From assembly GCF_003967555.1 (NCBI RefSeq), contig NZ_BIFS01000001.1:1612001-1676000 (forward strand): a stretch of DNA of 64,000 bases, written 5' to 3'. The DNA is from Dictyobacter kobayashii. Lineage in GTDB: Bacteria; Chloroflexota; Ktedonobacteria; Ktedonobacterales; Ktedonobacteraceae. Positions 37,836-47,431 of the stretch are shown here, in pieces. Under the pieces are notes generated by a model that worked only from the letters and a program-made list of their open reading frames with translations, did not search any database and was not told where the DNA came from. Within the stretch, counting starts at the first letter, position 1; each line of letters starts with the position of its first letter. Position numbers and translations under genes: made by a program.

Positions 37836-38117
37836 ACCAGGAATTTTTGTCGCAAAAAGCAAAAATAATGCTCTGATCACAGCGATTAAAGCAGCTATGT
37901 CAGCAACTTTTATCCATATCAATTTGTTCAAAGTAACCATATCTTCCAATCTGGATGAATGTGCTAGAATGGAGTCAAGGTGCACAAGATCAAGCCAGCA
38001 AGTGGAGTCGCGCACGACCATACACCGATCCATTACACCCGTCTCTACACCGAGATTAACTGGCAACGACGTTGATCCTGTACCAATGAGATGTGCTGCT
38101 TACAGTAAGGACGAAAT

Positions 38118-41032
38118 ATGTCAGAACAAATGTCTCGCCGAGAAAAAGGCAACTCGCTCCGACAGGATATTCGTGTCCTGGCTAATACATTGGGGCAGTC
38201 TATTCAGCGACACGAAGGGCACAAAGTCTTTGATACAGTAGAAAAACTGCGCGGCCTTTGCATCCGCCTGCGCGACTACAGTGAGCGCCTGAGTCAGGTA
38301 GATGTCACCGAGAAGATCCATATCCAGCACGAAATTCGTAATATGGAACAAGAGATTGTGCAGATTGTAAGTGAGAGTGATCTGGATACAGCCATCGATG
38401 TGATCCGCGCCTTCACCATCTATTTTCACCTCGTCAATACGGCTGAACAATATCACCGCATTCGGCGGCGGCGCGCACATGAGATCGATCCTCAATCAAC
38501 ACCGCAGCGTGGTTCGCTGGAGGCCCTGGTCGAGTTCTTTAAACGCAACCAGCTGGATAGCGCGACCTTACAACAACTACTCAATCAGTTATCGATTGAC
38601 CTGGTGTTTACAGCCCACCCCACTGAAGCGACGCGGCGTAGCTTGATTACCAAATCGCGCCGCATTACCGAGCTCTTAAACAAGTCAGATAACGCCGATC
38701 TGATGACACAGCGTGAACGTGCACAATGGCAGCGCGATCTGGATGCCGTTATTGATCTACTCTGGCGCACGGATGCGGTACGCCAGGTGCGCCCACAGCC
38801 ATTGGATGAGATCAAGATGGGCATCTATTATCTGGATGAAATTATCTATGATGCCCTGCCAGATCTCTATGCCGAATTCGAGGATCTGCTCCACAAAGAG
38901 TATCCCGACCTGGTGATTCCACCTTTCTTGCGCGTTGGTTCCTGGATCGGTGGCGACCAGGATGGGAATCCGTTTATCCATGCCGACACTTTGCTGACAG
39001 CTTTGAATCAACAGCGCAACTATATCTTGATCCATTATCGACGCAATCTGTTTGAGCTGGCGCGCGAATGTTCGCAATCCATCGACCATTCAAGTATTAC
39101 GCCAGAGCTACAGGCCTCGCTGGATCACGATATGGAGACGATGCCCGAGTACGCTGAGGAGCTGGGACCCCAGACAGCGCTCGAACCTTACCGTGCCAAG
39201 CTTTCTTTTATGTGGAGACGACTGGGTGAGAACCGGGCCACGCCCCCCTTCCCCATCAGTTATCCTGGTCATCCCACAGCGTTGATCAACCAGAAGAGAC
39301 AGCTCGCGGTATCGCCTATAAAGACGCGGAAGAGCTACTCGCTGACCTGCGGCTGGTGCAGGATAGCTTGCTCGCGGATGGCGAGATGGCCATTGCACGC
39401 GGCCCCTTAAATACGCTGATCCGTCAGGTTGAGATCTTCGGCTTCTATTTTGCCGCCCTGGATGTACGCCAGCATAGTGAGCGCCATTCAGCCGCGCTCT
39501 CTGAGTTGCTGCAGGTAACCGGTCTACGCAAGGATGACTACAAGACCTTGCCAGAGGCAGAACGAATCCAGATTCTTGAGAACCTGCTGCAAGATCCACG
39601 CATCCTGACCAGGCCCGGACTGGAATTGAGCCCGGAGACCAGTCAGATTCTGACGAACTTCCAGACTATTCGCCAGGTGCGCGAAACTTTTGGTAAACGC
39701 GCCGTGACCTGCTATATCACCAGTATGTCGCATTCACTCAGCGATCTGCTGGAGGTTCAATTCTTCTGTAAAGAGATGGGGATCTATGATCTACCCATCG
39801 TGCCACTATTCGAGACTATCGATGATCTGCGCCACTGTACAGATATTCTGGAGACGGCCTTTAACCATCCCCTCTATCAGAGTTACCTGGAAAATTGTCA
39901 GCGCGAACAGCAGGTGATGCTTGGCTACTCAGATAGCAGTAAAGATGGCGGTATCCTGACCTCAAGCTGGGAGCTCTATCAGACCCAGAGCCGGCTGGCC
40001 GAGTTGAGCCAGCGCCATGGGGTTGGTATTACGATCTTCCATGGCCGTGGCGGCGCTATTGGGCGCGGGGGTGGCCCCATCTATGAGGCGATCCTGTCCC
40101 AACCACCCGGCTCTGTCAATGGTCACCTGCGCATTACCGAACAGGGCGAGATGCTCTCGTTTAAGTATGGCATCCATGACATTGCCATTCGTAACATGGA
40201 GCTGGTGGTCGCAGGCACTGTACAGTCCAGTATCCCCAACGAGCACATCATTGAGTCCCAGGTTCATCCTAAGCCCAAAGCTGATTGGATTGAGGCCATG
40301 AAACGGCTCTCGGCCAGTGCCCATGCCCGCTATCGCAAAATGATTTATGAAGATCCAGCCTTCCTGATCTTCTTTGAGCAGGCGACCCCGATCAAAGAGA
40401 TTGGCTGGCTGAATATTGGTTCCCGGCCCGCGCGACGTACCGTGGGGCGAGCGATTGAAGAGCTACGCGCCATCCCCTGGGTTTTCTCGTGGATGCAGAG
40501 CCGCTATGTACTCCCAAGCTGGTATGGAGTAGGTGGGGCCATTGAAGAATATCTGCAGGAAGATCCAGGTCGGCTGGCACTATTGCAGCAGATGTACAAA
40601 CAGTGGCCATTTTTGCAGGCCTTCCTGGATAATCTGCAGATGACGCTCTCTAAAGCTGATATGAGCATCGCCCATGAATACGCCGCGTTCCTGGTGGAAG
40701 ATCGAGCACTGGGTGAACGCATCGCCCATGAGATCCAGGCCGAATACGAGCGTACACGCCAGGCTGTGCTCGCCATTGTTGGCGGCAAGAGTCTGCTTGA
40801 TAATTCGCCTACCCTGCAGGAATCGATCCGGCGCCGCAATCCGTATGTCGATCCATTGAGCTATTTCCAGATCATCCTGCTAAAGCGTCTACGTGCCCTG
40901 GGTGGACCGCTGACATTAGATGCCGAGGCACAAAAGAATGCCTCAGCAGAAGAATTGGAGCGCGCACGCCTCACCTATGGAGTACTCCTGACGATCAACG
41001 GCATTGCCGCCGGCGTACGCAATACCGGCTAG
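38118..41032 (+). CDS. ppc: phosphoenolpyruvate carboxylase (frame break 39241-39290)
   Basis: About 970 residues when joined. It carboxylates PEP to oxaloacetate, an anaplerotic reaction that feeds aspartate and arginine synthesis. The first frame holds the N-terminal half with VFTAHPTEATRRS (catalytic His). The second holds MLGYSDSSKDGG, the FHGRGGAIGRGGGP loop and the C-terminal RNTG. The frame shifts by one missing base between the C6 run at 39243 and GTTGATCAACC near 39281; joined sequence reads ...DQPEETARGIAYKDAEELLADL. AAGGA precedes the ATG. A terminator follows at 41052. Confidence 0.9.
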
Positions 41033-41051
41033 TCGCTCCCTCTGTCAACAA

Positions 41052-41090
41052 CAAAAAACGAGGGTGCTGATCAACTGATCGGCACTCTCG
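41052..41090 (+). terminator. intrinsic terminator of ppc
   Basis: CGAGGGTGCTGATCA pairs with TGATCGGCACTCTCG (two wobble pairs), then TTTTT. Confidence 0.85.
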
Positions 41091-41114
41091 TTTTTATTTA
41101 GCGTACCTATCAAA

Positions 41115-41261
41115 TTAATGCTTAAATTCTCGTACTAATTTTGGAATAAGAATAGCATGAGACGACAGTGCCGCTACCCACAGTGCCACAGTAATAACAT
41201 TGCCATATTTTTTCGTGAAAGAACTATTTTTTACATTCGTATCGCTTGCATCTGTGACCAT
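41115..41261 (-). CDS. small single-pass membrane protein, 48 aa
   Basis: Hypothetical. The ATG at 41261 has AAGAGG six bases upstream. The peptide has a short polar N-terminus and one hydrophobic helix (VITVALWVAALSSHAILI) followed by basic residues (PKLVREFKH), giving an N-out/C-in orientation by the positive-inside rule. No family is recognised. It stands alone between the ppc terminator and the terminator of the next gene. Confidence 0.45.
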   Translation of the reverse strand: MVTDASDTNVKNSSFTKKYGNVITVALWVAALSSHAILIPKLVREFKH

Positions 41262-41362
41262 TACACATCCTCTTAACTTATCTGAGCCACTATTAAGTGT
41301 TAACAATACACTAATTATATTTGAATCATACCCAATAACAGGTTAAGTAATCAAGCAGAAGC

Positions 41363-41407
41363 ATTGTCCCGGCCGTCATCAGGCAAGCGGGACAATGCTT
41401 CTATGCT
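41363..41407 (-). terminator. terminator of the large membrane protein gene
   Basis: GAAGCATTGTCCCG pairs exactly with CGGGACAATGCTTC, about 20 bases after the minus-strand stop at 41421. Confidence 0.65.
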
Positions 41408-41420
41408 AGAGCTGCACAGA

Positions 41421-43301
41421 CTATTTCTTGGCACTGGGGGTTGGGGTAGCGGCAGGTGGCGCGCTCGCCCCCAGGTTGATACTGGTATCGTCAAAGGTTT
41501 TGAGGTTGACGACAGTTCCACTACCACCGTTATAGGTAATGGTAACGGTATCGCCACTCTGGACCAAAGGCAGCTTGGGTGAGAGCGATAGGTTGGCCGT
41601 AAAGATGAACGGTTGACCTGCGATTTGCAGGTAGTAAACGGTGCTGGTCCCCTGCTGTACCGAGGAGATGCGCAATACTTTTCCAGTGACCGTCAGGGGC
41701 TGGCCGTTCGTGCTGCCGCCCGCGTTACCATTACTGGCCTGTGAGGTCAACCACTGTTGATAATCACGCAGACCCGAGGCAAGATCCGGATCAAACTGGA
41801 CGTTGTTGCCGTTCAGTTCACGCGCGTCCACCAGGCCAACCGCCTGAAAGATGTCGCCGCTGGCTGTACTTTGTGTATAAATGGCGACCCAGGTAGGCGT
41901 GCTATAGATCTGATAGAGTTGCACCGAGGCCACATTATAGCCACGAATATTGGCACGGGTAGACTGAAATGTCTTGGTGACGTTATCGCCAATGCCCAGG
42001 CCCGCCGATTTACTGTAGAAATTGGCTTCGTTTTTATGGGTATCGAACAAAAACACACCGGTACTCGAATTGTCGTTCGAGGAGGCCGAAGACATTGGGA
42101 TCAACCAGACCGGTTGATCAGCATTGTTATAGAGCAACTCGGGTGCACTGGCGGGCGATTGCTGGCCCAGACCCGATGGGTTAAACCAGGGGGCGGCGTG
42201 GTAGAGTCCCCACCAACTGAGATACTGTGACACGGTCTCCGCAGGCATAACGCGATCGACCCAGGTTGGTACATTCTGTGGACTATATTCTTTGATGTCG
42301 CCGGTATGGGCATCCACCAGCAAAACTTTGCTCAGTACGTCACCTGTATAGCCGCGCGATGGCTGCATCAATGAGATGGTCCAATAGGGATGCAGGCTAT
42401 CATCCAGTTCGAGCGTTGGATCAACCAGCCGCCCATAGGTATAACCGCTGAGATAGACATGGCGCAATAGATCCTGATTTAATAGCGCTCCTGGCAGGTA
42501 GCGAATAGACGACTGTGGTTCGGTATGCAGTTGTGGTGCCTGCTGGGGATCCTCAGCGTCAACCATGACAAACCCGGGCGTAGTGGGGTTGGAGAGATTG
42601 ACAAACAGATTATTATAACTCAGCTCTGCAACGTAGTAGAGATGGTGATTGATCGATTGCAGGGTATAACTAGTAGGGTCCAGTTGATAGGCTGAACCTA
42701 GATTCTGACCCGTCGATCCTAAAACCTGCTGACCCTTGTATGAGGCGATACTCTGACTGACCAGCACGATATTTTTAGCATCAGTGGGAGGCAGATCCGG
42801 GGAAGGCTGATTGATAACATGGGGTATCGCTGCCAGGGCTTTAGCGTTACCATCAAACCAGGTGGTAAAGATGTTGATCAGCAAAGTGGCGGCAATACCA
42901 AAGACGGCAACGATCACCAGGCCAAAGATACCGGCGGCAATCGCGCGCCGCGAGCCTTTGGCGGCGTCGTCAGGCCGCGTATAGACCTGACCCTGGCTGG
43001 CGTTCAGCCCCATCTCCAACGCTCCGCGCGCCCCTCCAGCGATGGCGAACAGATTGATAATACTACTAATCAACAGTGGCCAGAGCACCCACTGCCAGCC
43101 CCAGAAGGGTCCGGTAAAAGCTGGTTCCGAAAAGTAGAGTATTAATAAACTAAACACATAATTGAAAATGGAGAAGCCCACAAACCAGCGCGTGAATGGA
43201 CGCGCCTCAAAGGGTTCTTTGCGCCCAAAAAACAAGCGCCCGCTGGTTAAACAGGCCATCACGATCAGGGTTCCAATCAAGGCCAGCAAGAGAATAATCA
43301 T
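41421..43301 (-). CDS. four-helix membrane protein with large outer domain
   Basis: 626 residues, no family recognised. Four N-terminal membrane helices (starting IILLLALIGTLIVMACL, FVGFSIFNYVFSLLILYF, VLWPLLISSIINLFAI, AAGIFGLVIVAVFGIAATLL) are followed by an outer region of about 440 residues. Within it, LLVDAHTGDIKEYSPQNVPTWVDRVMP looks like a PepSY-like strand-turn unit, and the C-terminal 90 residues (VTGKVLRISSV...YYLQIAGQPFIFTA...GDTVTITYNGG) look like an OB-type beta barrel. It has its own promoter overlapped by an inverted repeat. An envelope-associated role is all that can be inferred. Confidence 0.7.
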   Translation of the reverse strand: MIILLLALIGTLIVMACLTSGRLFFGRKEPFEARPFTRWFVGFSIFNYVFSLLILYFSEPAFTGPFWGWQWVLWPLLISSIINLFAIAGGARGALEMGLNASQGQVYTRPDDAAKGSRRAIAAGIFGLVIVAVFGIAATLLINIFTTWFDGNAKALAAIPHVINQPSPDLPPTDAKNIVLVSQSIASYKGQQVLGSTGQNLGSAYQLDPTSYTLQSINHHLYYVAELSYNNLFVNLSNPTTPGFVMVDAEDPQQAPQLHTEPQSSIRYLPGALLNQDLLRHVYLSGYTYGRLVDPTLELDDSLHPYWTISLMQPSRGYTGDVLSKVLLVDAHTGDIKEYSPQNVPTWVDRVMPAETVSQYLSWWGLYHAAPWFNPSGLGQQSPASAPELLYNNADQPVWLIPMSSASSNDNSSTGVFLFDTHKNEANFYSKSAGLGIGDNVTKTFQSTRANIRGYNVASVQLYQIYSTPTWVAIYTQSTASGDIFQAVGLVDARELNGNNVQFDPDLASGLRDYQQWLTSQASNGNAGGSTNGQPLTVTGKVLRISSVQQGTSTVYYLQIAGQPFIFTANLSLSPKLPLVQSGDTVTITYNGGSGTVVNLKTFDDTSINLGASAPPAATPTPSAKK

Positions 43302-43353
43302 CTAAACATAACCCTCTTTCTTAACGAATAGAGGTCCCCTTTTCTCGATCGAT

Positions 43354-43404
43354 AATAACATTTTGCTATTAAATTTATAGCATAATGTTATTTAACTTGT
43401 CAAG
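43354..43404 (-). promoter_or_regulatory. promoter with overlapping inverted repeat (candidate operator)
   Basis: Minus-strand TTGACA (43399-43404) and TATAAA (43374-43379), spacer 19. Inverted repeat AATAACATTTTGCTAT (43354-43369) with ATAGCATAATGTTATT (43377-43392), one mismatch, covers the -10 region. Confidence 0.45.
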
Positions 43405-43555
43405 ATTTTATGTAGTAAAGGTGTGTCACGACAAGAGACGAAAGTATAGCGCTCAGATGGGTAGAGAAACATGCAAAGAATTGCGCTGTAAGAGTTCCAC
43501 ATAAAGTACGTGTAAATAGTATGCATGACTCACATCCATTCAGAGCATTTATTCG

Positions 43556-43584
43556 TTGACATTTCACAACTCGGATGGTAAGCT
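43556..43584 (+). promoter_or_regulatory. promoter of the Arg T-box/DUF1611/carbamoyltransferase operon
   Basis: TTGACA, 17 bases, TAAGCT. Transcription should start just before the T-box stem I. Confidence 0.75.
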
Positions 43585-43606
43585 TTTTGAAAGACAAATA
43601 AATAAC

Positions 43607-43958
43607 AGGACCCGCGCTGATCGAAACTAGTATGAGAGAAGCACCTGACAGCGATCCGAAGTAGAGTGGAAGTTCGGAATAGGAAAGCTCTTTCAGAACG
43701 CATTCGTGAGCGGCTGACCGAAGAAAGCTGGCTGGCTCCAGGGCCGAAGGCAAGTAGGACGGGTGGGTGGTTCCCACGTCGCGCTTAACCAGGAAAAGTG
43801 GTCACTGTCAGTTTGACACGAGGACGTGAACAAGCTATGTTGCAGATAGTGACAATTGGGGTGGCACCACGGGCATAGCTCCACCGCGAAGTTTGATAAC
43901 TTCCAACGTGACTATTCTCGTCCCTTCAAAGAGAATGGAGGGGGCGAGGATTTTTTTT
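43607..43958 (+). promoter_or_regulatory. T-box leader, arginine-specific (first copy)
   Basis: Stem I carries AGTA (43629), the apical GCGATCCG...AAGTTCGG loops and the specifier GAA-CGC-A with CGC (Arg) at 43699-43701. The T-box core GGGGTGGCACCACGGGC is at 43858-43874. The terminator CTCGTCCCTTC/GAGGGGGCGAG with eight T ends at 43958. The base after TGG is C, which requires a G73 discriminator on the tRNA-Arg. It is highly similar to the leader at 54803. The rest of the 43302-44091 spacer shows nothing more. Confidence 0.88.
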
Positions 43959-44091
43959 ACCTCTTTGCACCTTCCATCCATAACATTCCAACTTTTTCTT
44001 TGTCCTCTCTTTATTATGTTGCTGGCCCAACACTAAGGCCAGTCACAGATCCCATGAGGGCAAAATAGTCAGGAAGAAGAGGTGCAGTAAC

Positions 44092-45153
44092 ATGCAGTTG
44101 CAACTAACAAAGATTCCATCAGCCGTTCGCAAGCTCAATATCCCTGCTACCGTTGAGATCAGTGAGCAGATTATCCCCGAGGAAGGGGCCGTTTTGATCG
44201 CTGAGGCACTGTCGGATGCGGGCAAGAACAATCTTCTGGAATTCACGAGCGGACGCATTGGTTTTCTGGTCGAGGGAGATGTGCTCCCGGTCGTCCTCGG
44301 TAAACGTCGTGCACTGCGCGAATATAGTGGCGATATCCCCAAACATGTCGCCGTTGGTGACCTGCTTTATTACCTCTGCGAAAGTGGAGTCGTTGGCGAG
44401 ATTCGCGGCCTCAATGAGCAGTGGGGAGCTCCTATGCAGGTCAAGATTCTGGGCAGCCTGGTGGAAAATGGTCGCCAGGTCAATATTAAAGATGTCGCCC
44501 TTCCCCACCATACCACGCTGGAACAGAGTGCCCCCATTATTGGTGTTGTTGGCACCTGCATGAATATAGGCAAGACCACCGCCATCTGTAAGATCATCAA
44601 ACACTTTAAGGCTCGGGGCTTACAAGTAGCCGGTGTAAAACTATCAGGTGTAGCCTCCACGCAGGATTTAGATAAGATCGAAGATGCCGGAGCATCCCCG
44701 GTGATCGGCTTTATGGATGCTGGACTCCCTTCGACCTGTGGCAATCCCCAGCAAGTGATCGAGGCCGCCATCAGTGTGCTGAACGAGGCCAATAAGTCCA
44801 ATCCCGACCTGATCATTGCGGAATTTGGCGATGGTATCCTGGGTGAATACAATGTGGGCCATATTCTCAAGTCAGCCGAGATTCAGCAGCATATCAGCTC
44901 CTTCATTGTCGGCGCGGGCGATCTGGTTGGCGCCTGGGGCGCGCAAGAAATCATGCATCAATATGGTGTCCCCGTCACCTTGATCACCGGCCCTGCTGTA
45001 AATAATGATACTGGCGTCCAATTTGTAGAGACCCACTTCGGGTACCCGCCGAAAGCAATCAGCATGCCATGCCAAAGGCACTGCATCTGATTGAAAAGAA
45101 TCTGGCGCTGGTAAAAGAGAAAGAGGCCCGGTTCATCGCGGTCCGATCCTAAG
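44092..45153 (+). CDS. DUF1611-family protein (frame break near 45046)
   Basis: About 354 residues when joined. Central P-loop-like motif VVGTCMNIGKTT, then KLSGVAS, GFMDAGLPST and AEFGDGILGEYNV typical of DUF1611. The frame breaks at CCC near 45046; one added C gives HFGYPAESNQHAMPKALHLIEKN to the TAA at 45151. One DUF1611 branch has been reported as D-glutamate N-acetyltransferase (DgcN; from memory). Here it is the first gene of an arginine operon under an Arg T-box, before a carbamoyltransferase and carAB, so a glutamate-acylating role in arginine synthesis is a testable inference. Confidence 0.8.
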
Positions 45154-45182
45154 CACGGTTCGTACGTACAGGAGGAAATCGT

Positions 45183-46235
45183 ATGCTTTTACAGAAAGCC
45201 AATGGCCTTTCACATCCCCATTTCCTGAATACGGCCGATCTGACTCAGGAAGAGATTCAGGCATTGATTGCGCTCGCCTTAGATTTAAAACAAGGAAAAG
45301 TTCAGAAGAGTCTGGCCGGTAAAACACTGGCCACCCTCTTCTTCAATCCTTCGGTCAGAACACGCGTGTCGTTCGCCACGGCGATGTTTAAATTAGGTGG
45401 CCAGGCGCTGGAGATCAGCAGCAACAATGTGTGGTCGTTTGAATATGAGGATGATGTGGTGATGGATGGCTCAACCATCGAGCATGTGAAAGAGGTCGCC
45501 CCCGTCCTCTCGCGCTACTGCGATGGCCTGGCCATTCGTTGTAGTGAGCTGGTAACCAGATCAGCGGAAAGCGCCAGCACTGGTAGCTGGGCAGAATCCA
45601 AACGCGATATCGTTCTCAATAGCTTCGCTAAATATGCCGGGGTGCCCGTCATCAATATGGAGTCCAATGTCTACCATCCCTGCCAGGGTCTGGGCGATGC
45701 CGTCACGATCAAAGAGCAGCTGGGTGAGACAAAGGGCAAGAAGTATGTCCATTCCTGGGCCTACCATCCCAAAGCCCTGCCTATGGCCACCACCAATTCA
45801 CAGCTGCTGGGCGCCTGCGATCTTGGTATGGACGTTGTTCTCGCTCACCCACAGGGATGGGAATTAGATCCTGAGATCCTTGCGCTGGCCCAGAAACGTG
45901 CTATAGAGAGTGGAGGCTCATTTTCGATCTCATATGATCAGCATGAAGCGGTTGAGGATGCGGATATTGTGTGCACGAAAAGCTGGGGTGCCCTGCCATA
46001 TTATGGGAACTGGGAAGCAGAGAAACAGGCACGAGCACAATTAAAAGATTGGATTATCGACGAAGAAAAAATGGCCCGAACCAGACACGGCAAATTTATG
46101 CATTGCCTGCCAGTGCGTAGAAATGTCGAGGTCACCCAAGGCGTACTGGATGGTACCAGTTCGATCGTCATTGACGAGGCCGAAAATAGAATGTGGGCCC
46201 AGATGGCCCTGCTGGCAACTTACTTAGGGGACTAA
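45183..46235 (+). CDS. ornithine / N-acylornithine carbamoyltransferase
   Basis: 350 residues of the aspartate/ornithine transcarbamylase fold. Carbamoyl-phosphate loop FFNPSVRTRVSF (SxRTR), NMESNVYHPCQGLGD (HPCQ) and FMHCLPVRRNVEVTQGVLD. The FFNPSxRTR, MESxxYHPCQ and HCLPVRRNVEVT forms, together with the MDGSTIEH segment, look more like the acetyl/succinylornithine enzymes (ArgF') than the classical ornithine enzyme, so I leave the symbol open. It uses carbamoyl phosphate made by the next two gene products to form citrulline or N-acylcitrulline. AGGAGG lies seven bases before the ATG. Confidence 0.85.
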   Translation: MLLQKANGLSHPHFLNTADLTQEEIQALIALALDLKQGKVQKSLAGKTLATLFFNPSVRTRVSFATAMFKLGGQALEISSNNVWSFEYEDDVVMDGSTIEHVKEVAPVLSRYCDGLAIRCSELVTRSAESASTGSWAESKRDIVLNSFAKYAGVPVINMESNVYHPCQGLGDAVTIKEQLGETKGKKYVHSWAYHPKALPMATTNSQLLGACDLGMDVVLAHPQGWELDPEILALAQKRAIESGGSFSISYDQHEAVEDADIVCTKSWGALPYYGNWEAEKQARAQLKDWIIDEEKMARTRHGKFMHCLPVRRNVEVTQGVLDGTSSIVIDEAENRMWAQMALLATYLGD

Positions 46236-46345
46236 AGCCAGTATGTGGCGCTTAACAGGCGCCTGATCCATTTCGGTTGACCAGTCATTATGTTCTGCTT
46301 AAACCCAACTGCAGGAGGCAGAATTGGCAGAAGAAAGGATGATCC

Positions 46346-47431
46346 ATGCACACACAAGTACTATCCAGGCCAGAACTGGCAAAGCGCCCTGTTCGCTACG
46401 GCAAACTAATCCTTGAGGATGGGACACAGTTTGAGGGCCTTTCCTTTGGCTATGAAGAGGGAAAATCCGGCGAGATCGTTTTTAGCACTGGTATGGTTGG
46501 CTATCCCGAAGCCCTTACCGATGCCTCGTTCGCGGGCCAACTCCTGGTGTTGACCTATCCCCTGGTTGGAAACTATGGCGTACCAGAGAAAAGCTATTGG
46601 GAAGATGATCATATTCATGTCACTGGCCTGATTGTCTCGAACTATATTAATACACCTTCTCATGTTCAGAGTACGATGAGCCTGAGCGATTGGCTGGTGC
46701 AAGAACAGATACCAGCCCTCGAAATTAAAGATACGCGCCTGCTGACACAGCATATTCGCAATCATGGTGCCATGCTAGGAAAAATTGTCTTTGATGAGGA
46801 TATCCCTTTTTATGATCCCAATCAGAGCAACCTGATCTCACAGGTCTCAACCAAACAGGTCACCACCTTTGGCAAAGGTTCAAAGACGATCGCGTTACTG
46901 GATTGTGGGGCCAAGAAAAATATCGTGCGCTGCCTGCTTAAGCGCGATGTAGAGGTCGTGATGGTACCCTGGGATTATGATCTGTTTGCGAGCGAGCAGC
47001 AATTTCATTTTGATGGCCTTCTGATCTCTAATGGACCCGGCAATCCAAAGACCGCGGCCCGGACAATCCAGACTATTCGTACGGCGCTGGAAAACAAGAT
47101 TCCGACCCTGGGCATCTGTATGGGCAACCATCTGCTGACGTTGGCCGCCGGCGGCGATACCAGCAAGATGAAGTTTGGCCATCGCAGCCAGAATCAGCCC
47201 TGCATTATGCAGGATAGCCCACGCTGCTACATCACGACCCAGAATCATGGTTTCGTGGTCAGTGAGGTCCCCGAGGGATTCAAGCCCTGGTTTACCAATG
47301 CCAATGATGGTAGCAATGAAGGCATTATGCATACCTCGCAGCCCTTTATGTCAGTTCAATTTCATCCCGAAGCTGCCCCCGGACCGGTGGATACAGAGTG
47401 GGTCTTTGATTACTTCCTGGAGAAGATTTGA
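46346..47431 (+). CDS. carA: carbamoyl-phosphate synthase small subunit
   Basis: 361 residues. Glutamine amidotransferase subunit that releases ammonia from glutamine for CarB. The N-terminal CarA domain (GxxFGYxxGxxGEIVFSTGMVGYPEALTD) is followed by a class I GATase domain with nucleophile Cys in LGICMGNHLL (an M and N replacing the usual L and H in GICLGHQ) and the His-Glu pair in QFHPEA. The stop overlaps the carB start (TGATG). It follows the carbamoyltransferase gene by 110 bases in the Arg T-box operon, so it is likely tuned to arginine. Confidence 0.93.
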   Translation: MHTQVLSRPELAKRPVRYGKLILEDGTQFEGLSFGYEEGKSGEIVFSTGMVGYPEALTDASFAGQLLVLTYPLVGNYGVPEKSYWEDDHIHVTGLIVSNYINTPSHVQSTMSLSDWLVQEQIPALEIKDTRLLTQHIRNHGAMLGKIVFDEDIPFYDPNQSNLISQVSTKQVTTFGKGSKTIALLDCGAKKNIVRCLLKRDVEVVMVPWDYDLFASEQQFHFDGLLISNGPGNPKTAARTIQTIRTALENKIPTLGICMGNHLLTLAAGGDTSKMKFGHRSQNQPCIMQDSPRCYITTQNHGFVVSEVPEGFKPWFTNANDGSNEGIMHTSQPFMSVQFHPEAAPGPVDTEWVFDYFLEKI

